From: an uncultured Eubacterium sp.
Lineage (GTDB): Bacteria > Bacillota > Clostridia > Lachnospirales > Lachnospiraceae
DNA length: 64,000 bases
Assembly (NCBI GenBank): GCA_947089855.1
Contig: CAMUML010000007.1
Span: 1 to 64,000, forward strand
Direction: 5' to 3'
Under the pieces are notes generated by a model. The model was not told the DNA's origin. It did no database searches and saw only the letters and a program-made list of their open reading frames with translations. Positions 49,628 to 58,630 of the stretch are shown in pieces. Within the stretch, counting starts at the first letter, position 1. Each line of letters begins with the position of its first letter. Both the position numbers and the translations under genes were made by a program.

Positions 49628-49855
49628 CGCATCCAGACGCTGGGGCTTTCCGGCTGTACCTGCGGAGAAATGCTGGAACCTCTTAGCATTCTGACTCTGT
49701 CAGAATTTCCGGGCACGGATGCCCGGAAAAGGGGATTGCCGCCACGGATGGCGGGTCAATCCCCGGTTCGTCCGGCTACGGAAGCCTTGGCACAGAATGC
49801 TTAGAGGTTCCAGCATTTCGCAGCGGTACAGCCGGAAAGCCCCAGCGTCTGGATG
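49628..49855 (-). repeat. 228-nt palindromic element, copy 2 (inverted)
   Basis: Same length as copy 1. Its centre is the reverse complement of copy 1's centre. Arms 49628-49692 and 49792-49855 pair with each other, but with paired differences from copy 1: GGCTGTACC/GGTACAGCC instead of GGCTATGCC/GGCATAGCC, and ACCTCTTAGC/GCTTAGAGGT instead of ACTTCTAAGC/GCTAAGAAGT. It is followed by two GCGTC...GCAGCGTCCGG units (49843-49922). Confidence 0.9.
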
Positions 49856-49985
49856 CAGCGTCCGGAAGGCCAGAACCACTCCACTTGGCCAGAAAGCCCC
49901 GGCGTCTGAATGCAGCGTCCGGGAGGCCCCCCTTGATGTTATGCATCCAACCATTTAAAATTCAAAGCAAATCAAAAAGGAAGAA

Positions 49986-51374
49986 GTGATCGTTATGGCA
50001 CGCATAAACAAAGGAAAATCCCAGCAAATTGACATGCTGCACTCCGGCCTCGCAGATAAAATCCTGCTATTCGCGCTCCCGCTTGCCGTCAGCAGCATCT
50101 TGCAGCAGCTATTTAATGCTGTCGATATTGCAGTAGTCGGCCATTTTGCCAGCAGCCAGGCACAGGCTGCAGTAGGCTGTAACGGGCCGGTGATCAATCT
50201 GCTGCTGAATTTATTTATCGGCATCTCCGTCGGTGCAAATGTCGTAATAGCCAATTACATTGGCAGCCAGAAAAAAGATAAAATTTCAGGGGCAGTACAT
50301 ACAGCGATGCTCATTGCCATTATCAGCGGCCTGATCCTGCTTGTACTGGGCATCGCCGTTTCACGTCCAATGCTGCAGCTTATGGATACGCCGCCGGATG
50401 TTTTGGAAGGCGCTGTTGTGTATCTTAGGATTTATTTTTTAGGTATGCCGTTTATTATGGCCTATAATTTTGGCGCCGCCATCCTGCGCAGTATTGGGGA
50501 TACGAAACGCCCGATGTATTGCCTGGTTTTTTCCGGTATGGTCAATGCGGGGCTAAACCTCCTGCTTGTGATCCAGTTTAAGATGGGAGTGGCAGGGGTA
50601 AGCATTGCTACGGTTGTTTCCAATATTATTAATGCGGTATTGATCTTGTTTTTCCTAAGCCGGGAAGAGGAGCCAGTCCGTTTGTCCATCCGCCAGCTGC
50701 GTATTCAAAAAGAAGAACTGGCCAAGATGCTGCGTATTGGGATGCCTGCCGGGCTGCAGGGGATGGTGTTTGCAGTGGCAAATGCATTTATCCAGACAGC
50801 GGTAAATGGATTTGGGTCCAATGCAGCCGCAGGTTCAACGGTTACCTTAAATTACGAATATGTGAATTATTTTATAATCAGTGCGTTTAACCAGGCGGCG
50901 GTAACGTTTACGAGCCAAAATTATGGTGCTGGGGAGTATGGGCGCTGCAAAAAGATTTTCCGCCTGTGTATGGCATTTAGCCTGGCATTTTCTGCGATGG
51001 TAAGCATAGTGGTTTTGATTGGGCAGGATTTCTTTATCAGCCTGTTTACCACAGACAAGGCGGTTATCGAATATGCCGCTATTAAAATCCAGCGGATGTT
51101 TACCTTAAACTGCATGGTCAGTACTTATGAAATCAGTGGGGCCGCATTGCGGGGGATGGGGTATTCCATGACACCGGCTATGCTGACCGTGTTTGGGACC
51201 TGTGTGTTCCGCCTGGCCTGGATTGCGCTGGTCTGCCAAAAATACCATACGTTTGGCGTGCTGGTCAGTGTCTATCCGATTTCATGGGTGGTTACTGGCG
51301 CCGCTGTGCTGGCAGCTTATTTTATATTGCGCAAAAAGGCGTTTGCGGGGAAAAGCATTGGGTATCCTGCATAA
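49986..51374 (+). CDS. MATE-family efflux transporter
   Basis: 462 aa, 12 predicted membrane helices in two MatE halves (KILLFALPLAVSSILQQLFN; later KMLRIGMPAGLQGMVFAVAN). Members export cationic drugs or metabolites using Na+ or H+ gradients; the substrate is unknown. GTG 49986 is five bases after AAGGA and is preferred; ATG 49995 gives a three-residue-shorter protein. Monocistronic, downstream of the palindromic region. Confidence 0.9.
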   Translation: MIVMARINKGKSQQIDMLHSGLADKILLFALPLAVSSILQQLFNAVDIAVVGHFASSQAQAAVGCNGPVINLLLNLFIGISVGANVVIANYIGSQKKDKISGAVHTAMLIAIISGLILLVLGIAVSRPMLQLMDTPPDVLEGAVVYLRIYFLGMPFIMAYNFGAAILRSIGDTKRPMYCLVFSGMVNAGLNLLLVIQFKMGVAGVSIATVVSNIINAVLILFFLSREEEPVRLSIRQLRIQKEELAKMLRIGMPAGLQGMVFAVANAFIQTAVNGFGSNAAAGSTVTLNYEYVNYFIISAFNQAAVTFTSQNYGAGEYGRCKKIFRLCMAFSLAFSAMVSIVVLIGQDFFISLFTTDKAVIEYAAIKIQRMFTLNCMVSTYEISGAALRGMGYSMTPAMLTVFGTCVFRLAWIALVCQKYHTFGVLVSVYPISWVVTGAAVLAAYFILRKKAFAGKSIGYPA

Positions 51375-51395
51375 AAAAAGCCGCGGCTTGCGGTT

Positions 51396-52157
51396 TTACA
51401 TCCGCAGCCGCAGCCCATCCAGGGCGCGTGTTTTTTTGCGTTTATTTGCAGCAACAATACGTACACGCTGCAGCAGGGCAAATACTTTTTTATATGCCTG
51501 CCGGTAGATTGTATAGTACATAACAACTGCAAGGCCGAAAGCAGTCAGTACATCGAATACGGAATGCTGCTTTAAAAACATGGTAGACAAGATGATCAGG
51601 CAGCATAGCAGAAAGGAAACTATGCGGCTGGCCTTTCCCTTAAAACCGGTAAGGCTGCTGCTTTGCATCAGTGCAATATGGATCCCCAACGAGTTATATA
51701 CATGGATGCTAGGAAATAAATTGGTAGACGTATCTGTTTCATACAGCCACCCAACCAATTCCGTACACCAGTTGTCATGTGCAAATTCATATGGGCGCAG
51801 GTAATGGCCGTTAGGGTAAAGCGTCGATACGATTAAAAATACAGTCATACCGGTAAACAAGAAACCACACATCTTGTAATAGTCTTCTTTGCTTTGGAAG
51901 AAAAAATACAACATGCCTGCTGCGACATAAGCAAACCACAGCAGATAGGGGATAATAAAATATTCACAAAACGGGATTTTTAAATCCACCGGCATTGTAA
52001 TAATATGGAACTTGTTTGTAACCGTCTGTTCCAGATAGGCAAACCATGCAAGGTAAAAAATCCAATAAAGCTGCAGCCATGCATGGCGGTAGCGGTGGAA
52101 GTAATGTTTTAGGCAGGAAGCTGCCGGAACTTGTGCGTTTGCTTTGCGGTGCTGCAT
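51396..52157 (-). CDS. PAP2-superfamily membrane phosphatase
   Basis: 253 aa with about six membrane helices. The PAP2 motifs are NLFPSIHVYNS (PSxH core, about residues 146-156) and LKQHSVFDV, with the second catalytic His and Asp. Relatives dephosphorylate lipid phosphates such as undecaprenyl pyrophosphate or phosphatidic acid; inositol-phosphorylceramide-synthase-like annotations also occur. AAGAAGG precedes ATG 52157. Convergent with the MATE gene; a weak CCGC/GCGG hairpin followed by T7 on the minus strand lies between. Confidence 0.85.
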   Translation of the reverse strand: MQHRKANAQVPAASCLKHYFHRYRHAWLQLYWIFYLAWFAYLEQTVTNKFHIITMPVDLKIPFCEYFIIPYLLWFAYVAAGMLYFFFQSKEDYYKMCGFLFTGMTVFLIVSTLYPNGHYLRPYEFAHDNWCTELVGWLYETDTSTNLFPSIHVYNSLGIHIALMQSSSLTGFKGKASRIVSFLLCCLIILSTMFLKQHSVFDVLTAFGLAVVMYYTIYRQAYKKVFALLQRVRIVAANKRKKTRALDGLRLRM

Positions 52158-52339
52158 TTTTAGACCTTCTTTTCACTAAAATCGATAAACCAGCTCTGTT
52201 CTAAGCGCATTATAGCATAGGCAATTTTGCCATACAAGTGGGGAAAATTAAATTAAGGAAGTTTTAATAAAGTTTATGGAAAAAACAAAAAAACATGCAG
52301 CGGGCGTATTGGATTTTGTGCAAAATTAGCATCCCTTGC

Positions 52340-52368
52340 TTTACATAGACAGCGGGGCACAGTATAAT
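52340..52368 (+). promoter_or_regulatory. Putative promoter of the AAA-ATPase gene
   Basis: TTTACA-N17-TATAAT, 56 bp before the start codon. Confidence 0.65.
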
Positions 52369-52424
52369 AATACTTAGGATACCGTATGTTTCCAAGAAAT
52401 GGATAGTAGAAAGGGCAATTTTTT

Positions 52425-53666
52425 ATGGGGCATTATATTACCGGGATTTATATTGATGGATTAAGGCATTTGTCAGATATTTACATTGAACTGGATCCTA
52501 GCAAGCGGGCAAATTTGCTTCTTACAGGGAAAAATGGTTCCGGAAAAACAACGGTACTGCGTGCAGTAAGGGATCATCTACGTGCGATAAATGATGGTAT
52601 GTTGTACAATGTAACAGAATATTATCCGCAAAAGATGGCTCAATTACAAAAACAAATGGACAATGCGGCGAATGAAACGGAAAAATATGATGCGCAGCTT
52701 GCCTTTATGAACTATGCAAAGAGGTTGCAAACATATGGAAAAGGGGTGCGGGTTGTTTTTAACGATACTACAGATATTGAGGCATTATTTAAAACGGGAC
52801 GGTTTGTGACTGCATTTTACGGTGCAGGCCGCAGGACGAGCATTGAGAAACAAAAAGAGATAAAAGAAATCGTACTGGAATACAGCTATTCTATCAATGA
52901 AAATCCAGGGGATGTATTATTAAATTATCTTGTACATTTAAAAACACAGCAAGCGTATGCTAGAAATGAAGGGGATATGCCGGTAGTGCAGATGATAGAC
53001 CAGTGGTTTGCACGTTTTGAGCATGCGTTGAAAGCATTATTGGACAATAAGAGCATCCAGCTAAAGTATAATTATAAGAACTATAATTTTCAAATAATAG
53101 AGGAAGGCAGAGAGCCGTTTGGGTTTGACCAGCTGTCTGATGGCTATTCAGCTGCGGTTCAGATAGCAGCAGACTTGATCTTGCGGATGGAACAAAATTG
53201 GCTTCAGGAAGGTAGGCTGAGTTCTTATGATATGGAAGGGGTCGTATTGATTGATGAATTGGAAACCCATCTGCATATAGGGATGCAAAAGACAATTTTA
53301 GCATTTTTAACTGAATTTTTTCCGAATATCCAGTTTATTGTGTCGACGCATTCTCCATATATTTTGAATTCGATTGAAAATTGTGTTATCTATGATTTAG
53401 AAAACCGTATCCGTATGGAAAATTTGTCCGGGTATCCGGCAGAAGGGATTGTAGAAGGCTATTTTGGCGTAGAATCTTATTCAAAATGCCTAATGGAAAA
53501 AGTGAAAAGGTATGAAGCGTTAACATTTAAAAAGGGATTAACGTCAAGCGAACGGGCAGAACGGGCAAAAATTTTGGCAGAAATGCAACAGGTATCTTGG
53601 GATTTAGCAAAGGAAGCAAAAAGCGCATTTGAAGAAATTGAGATGAGAAGGAAACAGGATGATTAA
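52425..53666 (+). CDS. AAA-family (OLD/SMC-like) ATPase
   Basis: 413 aa. Walker A GKNGSGKTT at about 36-44, ABC-like signature region FDQLSDGYSAA near 226, Walker B VVLIDELETHLH near 272, and the switch His in FIVSTHSPYILNS. This is the AAA_15/OLD-type core found in PtuA, GajA and retron-associated ATPases, but there is no TOPRIM nuclease domain here. It is more AT-rich than its neighbours, suggesting transfer. A 35-codon frame overlapping the stop may be the remains of a partner gene. A defence role is inference. Confidence 0.8.
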   Translation: MGHYITGIYIDGLRHLSDIYIELDPSKRANLLLTGKNGSGKTTVLRAVRDHLRAINDGMLYNVTEYYPQKMAQLQKQMDNAANETEKYDAQLAFMNYAKRLQTYGKGVRVVFNDTTDIEALFKTGRFVTAFYGAGRRTSIEKQKEIKEIVLEYSYSINENPGDVLLNYLVHLKTQQAYARNEGDMPVVQMIDQWFARFEHALKALLDNKSIQLKYNYKNYNFQIIEEGREPFGFDQLSDGYSAAVQIAADLILRMEQNWLQEGRLSSYDMEGVVLIDELETHLHIGMQKTILAFLTEFFPNIQFIVSTHSPYILNSIENCVIYDLENRIRMENLSGYPAEGIVEGYFGVESYSKCLMEKVKRYEALTFKKGLTSSERAERAKILAEMQQVSWDLAKEAKSAFEEIEMRRKQDD

Positions 53667-53766
53667 ATATAGGAGGGAAGATACGGTAAAAGCGCGGGCA
53701 GCAGTAACCGCATCCAGTATTTTTGTTGCATCTTATCGGAAAATTGTTGTAAAAATGGAAATGTAA
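53659..53766 (+). CDS. Short open frame overlapping the ATPase stop, possible partner remnant
   Basis: 35 codons from ATG 53659, overlapping the ATPase stop by 8 bp, beginning MIKYRRED. AAA-HNH defence pairs often overlap in this way, and their HNH proteins start with a similar basic MIK/R-x-R stretch, but no HNH motif remains. The frame stops at 53766, where the galK promoter begins. Either a truncated partner or a chance frame. Confidence 0.35.
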   Translation: MIKYRREDTVKARAAVTASSIFVASYRKIVVKMEM

Positions 53767-53795
53767 TTGCAATCGAAAGCCTGGCAACGTATAAT
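53767..53795 (+). promoter_or_regulatory. Putative promoter of galK-galT
   Basis: TTGCAA-N17-TATAAT, near consensus, giving a leader of about 120 nt before galK. Confidence 0.7.
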
Positions 53796-53923
53796 ATTCT
53801 TAAATCACCTGGATAAAAATTGCCACAAAACTGCACCAAAGCCCGGCAGTGTTCCATTATGGGTGAAAATGTTGCATTTTGCGGCTGAACAAAAAAATTA
53901 AGAGGAAAGAGAGGACACTTACA

Positions 53924-55090
53924 ATGCAGGCAGAATTAGTCAAAAAATTTCAAGAGGTCTACGGTGCTAAAGGCGACATCCGTGTTTATTTTGCACCAGG
54001 CCGTGTCAACCTGATTGGTGAACATACGGATTACAACGGCGGGCATGTTTTCCCATGTGCATTGACGATAGGTACATACGGGGTAGTACGCAAAAGGGAA
54101 GATAAGGTGCTGCGGTTCTATTCTATGAATTTTGATCATCTTGGGGTGCTTGAGTCTTCGGTGGAGAATTTAAAGGCAGAAAAGCACGCAGACTGGACGA
54201 ATTATCCAAAGGGTGTGATGTGGGCATTCGGCGAAAGGGGGATGAAAGTAGAACAGGGTATGGACCTGCTGCTGTTTGGCAATATTCCAAACGGTTCCGG
54301 GCTTTCTTCCTCTGCATCGGTGGAGGTGCTTACCGGCTATATTTTGAAAGATTTGTTTGGGTTTGAGGTATCCAACCAGGATCTGGCGCTGATCGGGCAG
54401 TATTCGGAAAATAATTTTAATGGCGTAAACTGCGGTATTATGGACCAGTTTGCAATTGCAATGGGCAAGGCTGAACATGCGATTTTCCTGGATACGGCAA
54501 CCTTGCAGTATGAATATGCGCCGATCAAGCTGGATGGTGCAAAGATTGTCATTTCCTGTACGAATAAAAAGAGGGGCCTTGGGGATTCTAAGTACAATGA
54601 ACGCCGCAGCGAATGTGAAACTGCACTGGCGGAAATTCAGGAAGTTGTCGGCATCAACGCGCTTGGCGATTTAAGCGGGGAGCAGTTTGAACAATATAAG
54701 CATGCGATTAAGGATGAAGTCCGTGTAAAACGTGCAAAACATGCAGTATATGAAAACCAGAGGACGTTAAAGGCTGTAGAAGCGCTGAAAAACAATGATG
54801 TCGCACAGTTTGGCGCATTAATGAACGCATCGCATGTATCGCTTCGGGATGATTATGAAGTGACCGGGGTTGAACTGGATACGATGGTAGAGGAAGCGTG
54901 GAAAGTAGACGGGGTTATTGGTTCCCGTATGACGGGTGCAGGGTTCGGCGGCTGTACCGTTAGCATTGTAAAAGACGAAGCGGTAGATACATTTATTGAA
55001 AAAGTCGGAAAAGCATATCAGGAAAAGATTGGGTATGCAGGAGACTTCTATGTAGTAGAGATCGGCGACGGGCCGTCCAGGCTGGCATAA
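53924..55090 (+). CDS. galK: Galactokinase
   Basis: 388 aa, normal length. Phosphorylates D-galactose to galactose-1-phosphate in the Leloir pathway. Motifs are the galactose signature GRVNLIGEHTDYNGG (about 23-37), the GHMP ATP loop PNGSGLSSSAS (about 122-132) and MTGAGFGGC near the C-terminus. ATG 53924 is nine bases after GAGG; the longer frame to 53879 has no site. 50 bp before galT. Confidence 0.95.
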   Translation: MQAELVKKFQEVYGAKGDIRVYFAPGRVNLIGEHTDYNGGHVFPCALTIGTYGVVRKREDKVLRFYSMNFDHLGVLESSVENLKAEKHADWTNYPKGVMWAFGERGMKVEQGMDLLLFGNIPNGSGLSSSASVEVLTGYILKDLFGFEVSNQDLALIGQYSENNFNGVNCGIMDQFAIAMGKAEHAIFLDTATLQYEYAPIKLDGAKIVISCTNKKRGLGDSKYNERRSECETALAEIQEVVGINALGDLSGEQFEQYKHAIKDEVRVKRAKHAVYENQRTLKAVEALKNNDVAQFGALMNASHVSLRDDYEVTGVELDTMVEEAWKVDGVIGSRMTGAGFGGCTVSIVKDEAVDTFIEKVGKAYQEKIGYAGDFYVVEIGDGPSRLA

Positions 55091-55140
55091 AGCAAAGCCT
55101 GGGCAGCACTGGCATAAGGCAGCAAAGGGGGATATGGACG

Positions 55141-56667
55141 ATGATTCAAAATAGTATTTTAAAACTGGCAGATTATGGGCTGGCAACGGGGCTGATCACG
55201 CCGGAAGATAAGGATTATACGGTAAACCGCCTGTTAGAGCTATTTGAACTGGACGAACTGGAAGATGCGGCAGTGCAGGAACAGGGACCGGCTATGACGC
55301 AGGAAGCGGCAGAGGAACAGTTAGAAGGCATTTTAAAGGAAATGCTGGACTATGCATATGAAAAAGGCATATTAAAAGAAAACGGCGTGGTATACCGGGA
55401 TTTATTTGATACCAAGGTTATGGGCCTGCTTGTACCAAGGCCAAGTGAAGTGATCCGGGAATTTTGCCGGCTGTACAAAGAGGATCCGCGCAAAGCGACC
55501 GATTATTTTTATAAATTTAGCTGTGATACCGACTATATCCGCCGGTACCGCATTAAGAAAGACTTAAAGTGGACAGCCGATACGGAGTTTGGGCAGCTGG
55601 ATATTACCGTTAATTTATCCAAGCCGGAAAAAGACCCGAAAGCGATCGCAGCAGCAAAACTGGCAAAACAAAGCGGCTATCCGAAATGCCTGCTGTGTAA
55701 GGAAAACGAAGGCTACGCAGGCCGTGTCAACCATCCGGCAAGGCAAAACCACAGGGTAATCCCAGTTACGATCAATCAGAGCAGCTGGTATTTCCAGTAT
55801 TCTCCTTATGTATATTACAACGAACATTGTATTGTATTTAATGAGAAACATACACCGATGAAGATTGAGCGCGCGACGTTTGGCAAGCTGCTGGATTTTG
55901 TAGAGCAGTTCCCACATTACTTTGTAGGCTCCAATGCGGACCTGCCGATCGTAGGTGGCTCCATTTTAAGCCATGACCATTTCCAAGGCGGCCATTATGA
56001 ATTTGCAATGGCAAAAGCCCCGGTAGAAAAAGAGATTACATTTGCTGGGTTTGAAGATGTAACGGCAGGGATCGTAAAGTGGCCGATGTCTGTGATCCGT
56101 ATTAGCGCAGGGGACAAAGGGCGCCTGGTGGAACTGGCGGATAAGATTTTGTTGAAATGGCGCGGATATACAGATGAATCAGCTTTTATATTCGCACAGA
56201 CCGATGGGGAGCCGCATAATACGATTACGCCGATCGCAAGGCAGCGGGATGGCAAATACGAGCTGGACCTGGTGCTGCGCAACAATATCACGACGCAGGA
56301 GCATCCGCTTGGCGTCTACCATCCGCATGCGAACCTGCACCATATCAAGAAAGAAAATATCGGCCTAATTGAAGTTATGGGGCTTGCAGTGCTTCCGGCA
56401 CGCTTAAAAGATGAAATGGCACTGTTAAAAGAGGCGATCTTAAACGGTTCCGACATCCGTGCCGATGAAGTACTGGAAAAACATGCGGATTGGACAGATG
56501 CATTCCGTGCAAAATACAGCCATATCGATGCTTCGAATATTGACGGGATTATCCGCACGGAGATTGGGCTTGTCTTTTTAGAAGTGTTAAAAGATGCCGG
56601 GGTCTACAAATGGACAGAGGAAGGAAAGGCAGCCTTTTTGAAATTTGTGGATGCGGTAAATGCTTAA
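55141..56667 (+). CDS. galT: UDP-glucose-hexose-1-phosphate uridylyltransferase (class II)
   Basis: 508 aa, the length of the Firmicute class II GalT, which lacks the zinc-type layout of the E. coli enzyme. It transfers UMP between UDP-glucose and galactose-1-phosphate. Seen are LLCKENEGYAGR, SHDHFQGGHYEF, and HPHANLHHIKKENIGLIEVMG near 395-415. A GGGGGATATGGACG stretch precedes ATG 55141. With galK it makes two of the three Leloir steps; galE is not in the window. Terminator follows. Confidence 0.94.
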   Translation: MIQNSILKLADYGLATGLITPEDKDYTVNRLLELFELDELEDAAVQEQGPAMTQEAAEEQLEGILKEMLDYAYEKGILKENGVVYRDLFDTKVMGLLVPRPSEVIREFCRLYKEDPRKATDYFYKFSCDTDYIRRYRIKKDLKWTADTEFGQLDITVNLSKPEKDPKAIAAAKLAKQSGYPKCLLCKENEGYAGRVNHPARQNHRVIPVTINQSSWYFQYSPYVYYNEHCIVFNEKHTPMKIERATFGKLLDFVEQFPHYFVGSNADLPIVGGSILSHDHFQGGHYEFAMAKAPVEKEITFAGFEDVTAGIVKWPMSVIRISAGDKGRLVELADKILLKWRGYTDESAFIFAQTDGEPHNTITPIARQRDGKYELDLVLRNNITTQEHPLGVYHPHANLHHIKKENIGLIEVMGLAVLPARLKDEMALLKEAILNGSDIRADEVLEKHADWTDAFRAKYSHIDASNIDGIIRTEIGLVFLEVLKDAGVYKWTEEGKAAFLKFVDAVNA

Positions 56668-56712
56668 TATATTTCCGGTAATTTCTATGCCTGCCAAGGC
56701 ATAGGCATTCTG

Positions 56713-56741
56713 GCCCTTTGCTGTAAGGCAGAGGGCTTTTT
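56713..56741 (+). terminator. Terminator of galK-galT
   Basis: GCCCTTTGC/GCAGAGGGC stem (one G-U pair), 6-nt loop, then TTTTT. Confidence 0.8.
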
Positions 56742-56752
56742 ACAGTTCCTTG

Positions 56753-56778
56753 CTATTGATGGGCCAGGAATGCGCATT
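56753..56778 (-). repeat. Dispersed hairpin repeat fragment, copy E
   Basis: CTATTGATGGGCCAGGAATG followed by CGCAT, matching the GTTACTATTCATGGGCC end of the family and the first hairpin arm only. Confidence 0.6.
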
Positions 56779-56815
56779 GCCTTTTTCTCCAATAAATAAA
56801 AAAGCTGTCCGCTGT

Positions 56816-56845
56816 AACATTTCGCGGACATTTGCTTGTTATACT
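56816..56845 (+). promoter_or_regulatory. Promoter with ACATTT direct repeat, two-component system
   Basis: AACATTT (56816-56822) and GACATTT (56827-56833), 11 bp apart. The first ACATTT is 17 bp from TATACT (56840-56845), so it doubles as the -35 position. The exporter promoter at 60001 has the same geometry. It partly overlaps a GTCCGC/GCGGAC hairpin. Suggests autoregulation by the response regulator. Confidence 0.6.
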
Positions 56846-56871
56846 GTATAAAAATAAAAAGGAGGACAGCT

Positions 56872-57561
56872 ATGAAAAAGATTTTGCTGGTAGAAGACGA
56901 CACTCTTTTAAATAAAACACTGGCTTATAACCTGGTTTCGGAAGGCTACGATACGGTATCGGCCCAAAATGCAAGCGTAGCCGCCGAGTTACTGGCCCAG
57001 GCGGAATATGACCTGGTACTATTAGACATCAACTTGCCGGACGGCAATGGTTATAGCCTGTGTAAACTTATAAAGCCGGAAAACCCTGACACGCTTGTGA
57101 TTTTCCTGACAGCCAATGACCAGGAAAGCGACCAGATACGGGGGTATGAAGCCGGGGCAGTGGATTATATTACCAAGCCTTTTTCCATTGGTGCCCTGCT
57201 GCGCAAAATACATGCAATGTTCGCTATGCTGGAACACCGGGGGCTGGCAAAGGAACTTTATGATGATGGCAGGCTGTTTTTGGATTTTTCAGAACAGTCC
57301 GCCTCGCTGCACGGGAAGCCGCTTGCACTCTCTACGATGGAGTACCAGATGCTGCACCTGTTTAGCAAACATCCAAAACAGATTTTGACAAGGCAGCAGC
57401 TTTTGGAAAAGTTTTGGGATGCAAAGGAAAATTATGTGGACGAACACACCCTGACGACGTCGATCAGCCGTATCCGGGGTAAGATTGAGGCAGAGGGCGG
57501 CACTTATATTAAGACAATTTATGGAATTGGGTATCAATGGATGGGAGGCGAGAAGAAATGA
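56872..57561 (+). CDS. OmpR/PhoB-family response regulator
   Basis: 229 aa. Receiver domain with acidic pair EDD (8-10), phospho-acceptor Asp52 in LLDINLPDG, and Lys in ITKPFS; C-terminal winged helix (STMEYQMLHLFSKHPKQIL; DEHTLTTSISRIRGK; IKTIYGIGYQW). Binds tandem DNA repeats, usually about 11 bp apart, as found at its own promoter. GGAGGACAG precedes ATG 56872. The stop overlaps the kinase start by ATGA. Confidence 0.95.
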   Translation: MKKILLVEDDTLLNKTLAYNLVSEGYDTVSAQNASVAAELLAQAEYDLVLLDINLPDGNGYSLCKLIKPENPDTLVIFLTANDQESDQIRGYEAGAVDYITKPFSIGALLRKIHAMFAMLEHRGLAKELYDDGRLFLDFSEQSASLHGKPLALSTMEYQMLHLFSKHPKQILTRQQLLEKFWDAKENYVDEHTLTTSISRIRGKIEAEGGTYIKTIYGIGYQWMGGEKK

Positions 57562-58586
57562 ATCTGGGACGGATTTCTGTAAAAGGGGTATTCCTGCTGT
57601 CCTGTGGCGGTATGGCAGCTTCCATGCTGGCTATCTGCGCGGTTTTCTTTGCCAAGACAGGTGAACGGCAGGTGTTGATGGCTGGTATACCCCTTACCGC
57701 CTGTGCCCTTATCTGGCTGTTTCTTTTGATGCTGTTTTTCAGCAAACGGCTTTCCATATTTGCGGGAGAGCTGTGCCGGGCAATGGACCAGATGATAAGC
57801 GGAAACGAAGAGCCTGTGCATGCTGCGGACAGTGAGACTCTTTTTGACCGTATCAGCTGCCGCCTCCTTCGGCTGTACGGTATTATGCAGGAAAACCGCC
57901 GGAAGGTGGATGCGGAACGAAAGGAACTGCAGATGCTGGTATCGGATGTTTCCCATCAGGTAAAAACACCGGTAAGCAACCTAAAAATGGTGGCGGACAC
58001 GCTGCTGGCAAAGCCTGTCACAGAAGAAGAACGGCGGGAGTTTTTGCAGGGTATCCGAAGCCAGGCCGATAAGCTGGAATTTCTTTTTCAATCACTCGTG
58101 AAGGCATCCCGCCTGGAAATCGGGACGATCAGGTTGGAAAAGAAAAATGGCCCTCTGGTCGACACGCTGGCAATGGCATGCAGCGGAATTGTATATGCGG
58201 CAGAAAAAAAAGATATTTCCGTGACGGTAGACTGCCCGGACAGCCTGCGCCTTTCCCATGACAGCAAATGGACGGCGGAGGCTCTATTTAATTTGCTGGA
58301 TAATGCGGTGAAATATACCCAGGCAGGCGGAAAAATACATCTGTCGGTGGAACAATGGGAAATGTATGTCAAACTGGATGTGTCCGATACCGGCAAGGGT
58401 ATTCCGGAGAGTAACCAGGCCGCTATTTTCCGGCGTTTTTACCGGGAGGAAGAAGTACACGGCGAGCAAGGGGTGGGCATTGGCCTTTATCTGGCCCGTG
58501 AAATAGTCATGCGCCAGGGCGGCTACATCAAGGTAGCTTCAAAAGCAGGCAAGGGCTCGACGTTCTCGGTTTTTCTTCCCTGGTGA
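57558..58586 (+). CDS. Sensor histidine kinase (short-loop, envelope-sensing type)
   Basis: 342 aa. Two membrane helices (about 9-31 and 42-62) with only about ten residues outside, the layout of intramembrane-sensing kinases that monitor antimicrobial-peptide exporters. HAMP-like linker, phospho-acceptor His133 in SDVSHQVKTPVSNL, N-box NLLDNAVKY, G boxes DTGKGIP and GVGIGLYLAREI. Paired with the preceding response regulator. The likely target exporter is 1.5 kb downstream past the aldo/keto reductase gene. Confidence 0.93.
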   Translation: MNLGRISVKGVFLLSCGGMAASMLAICAVFFAKTGERQVLMAGIPLTACALIWLFLLMLFFSKRLSIFAGELCRAMDQMISGNEEPVHAADSETLFDRISCRLLRLYGIMQENRRKVDAERKELQMLVSDVSHQVKTPVSNLKMVADTLLAKPVTEEERREFLQGIRSQADKLEFLFQSLVKASRLEIGTIRLEKKNGPLVDTLAMACSGIVYAAEKKDISVTVDCPDSLRLSHDSKWTAEALFNLLDNAVKYTQAGGKIHLSVEQWEMYVKLDVSDTGKGIPESNQAAIFRRFYREEEVHGEQGVGIGLYLAREIVMRQGGYIKVASKAGKGSTFSVFLPW

Positions 58587-58630
58587 TGATAGGGTGAGGG
58601 GCGTGCTGGGCGGTACATGAAAAATTCATA

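Noticed and set aside
48468..49855. Composite transposon or IS bounded by inverted repeats
   Set aside because: No transposase, integrase or catalytic-triad frame lies between the palindromes, and each end is itself a palindrome rather than a simple terminal repeat.
57534..57956. 140-codon minus-strand frame opposite the sensor kinase
   Set aside because: Antisense shadow; the kinase domains are complete on the plus strand.
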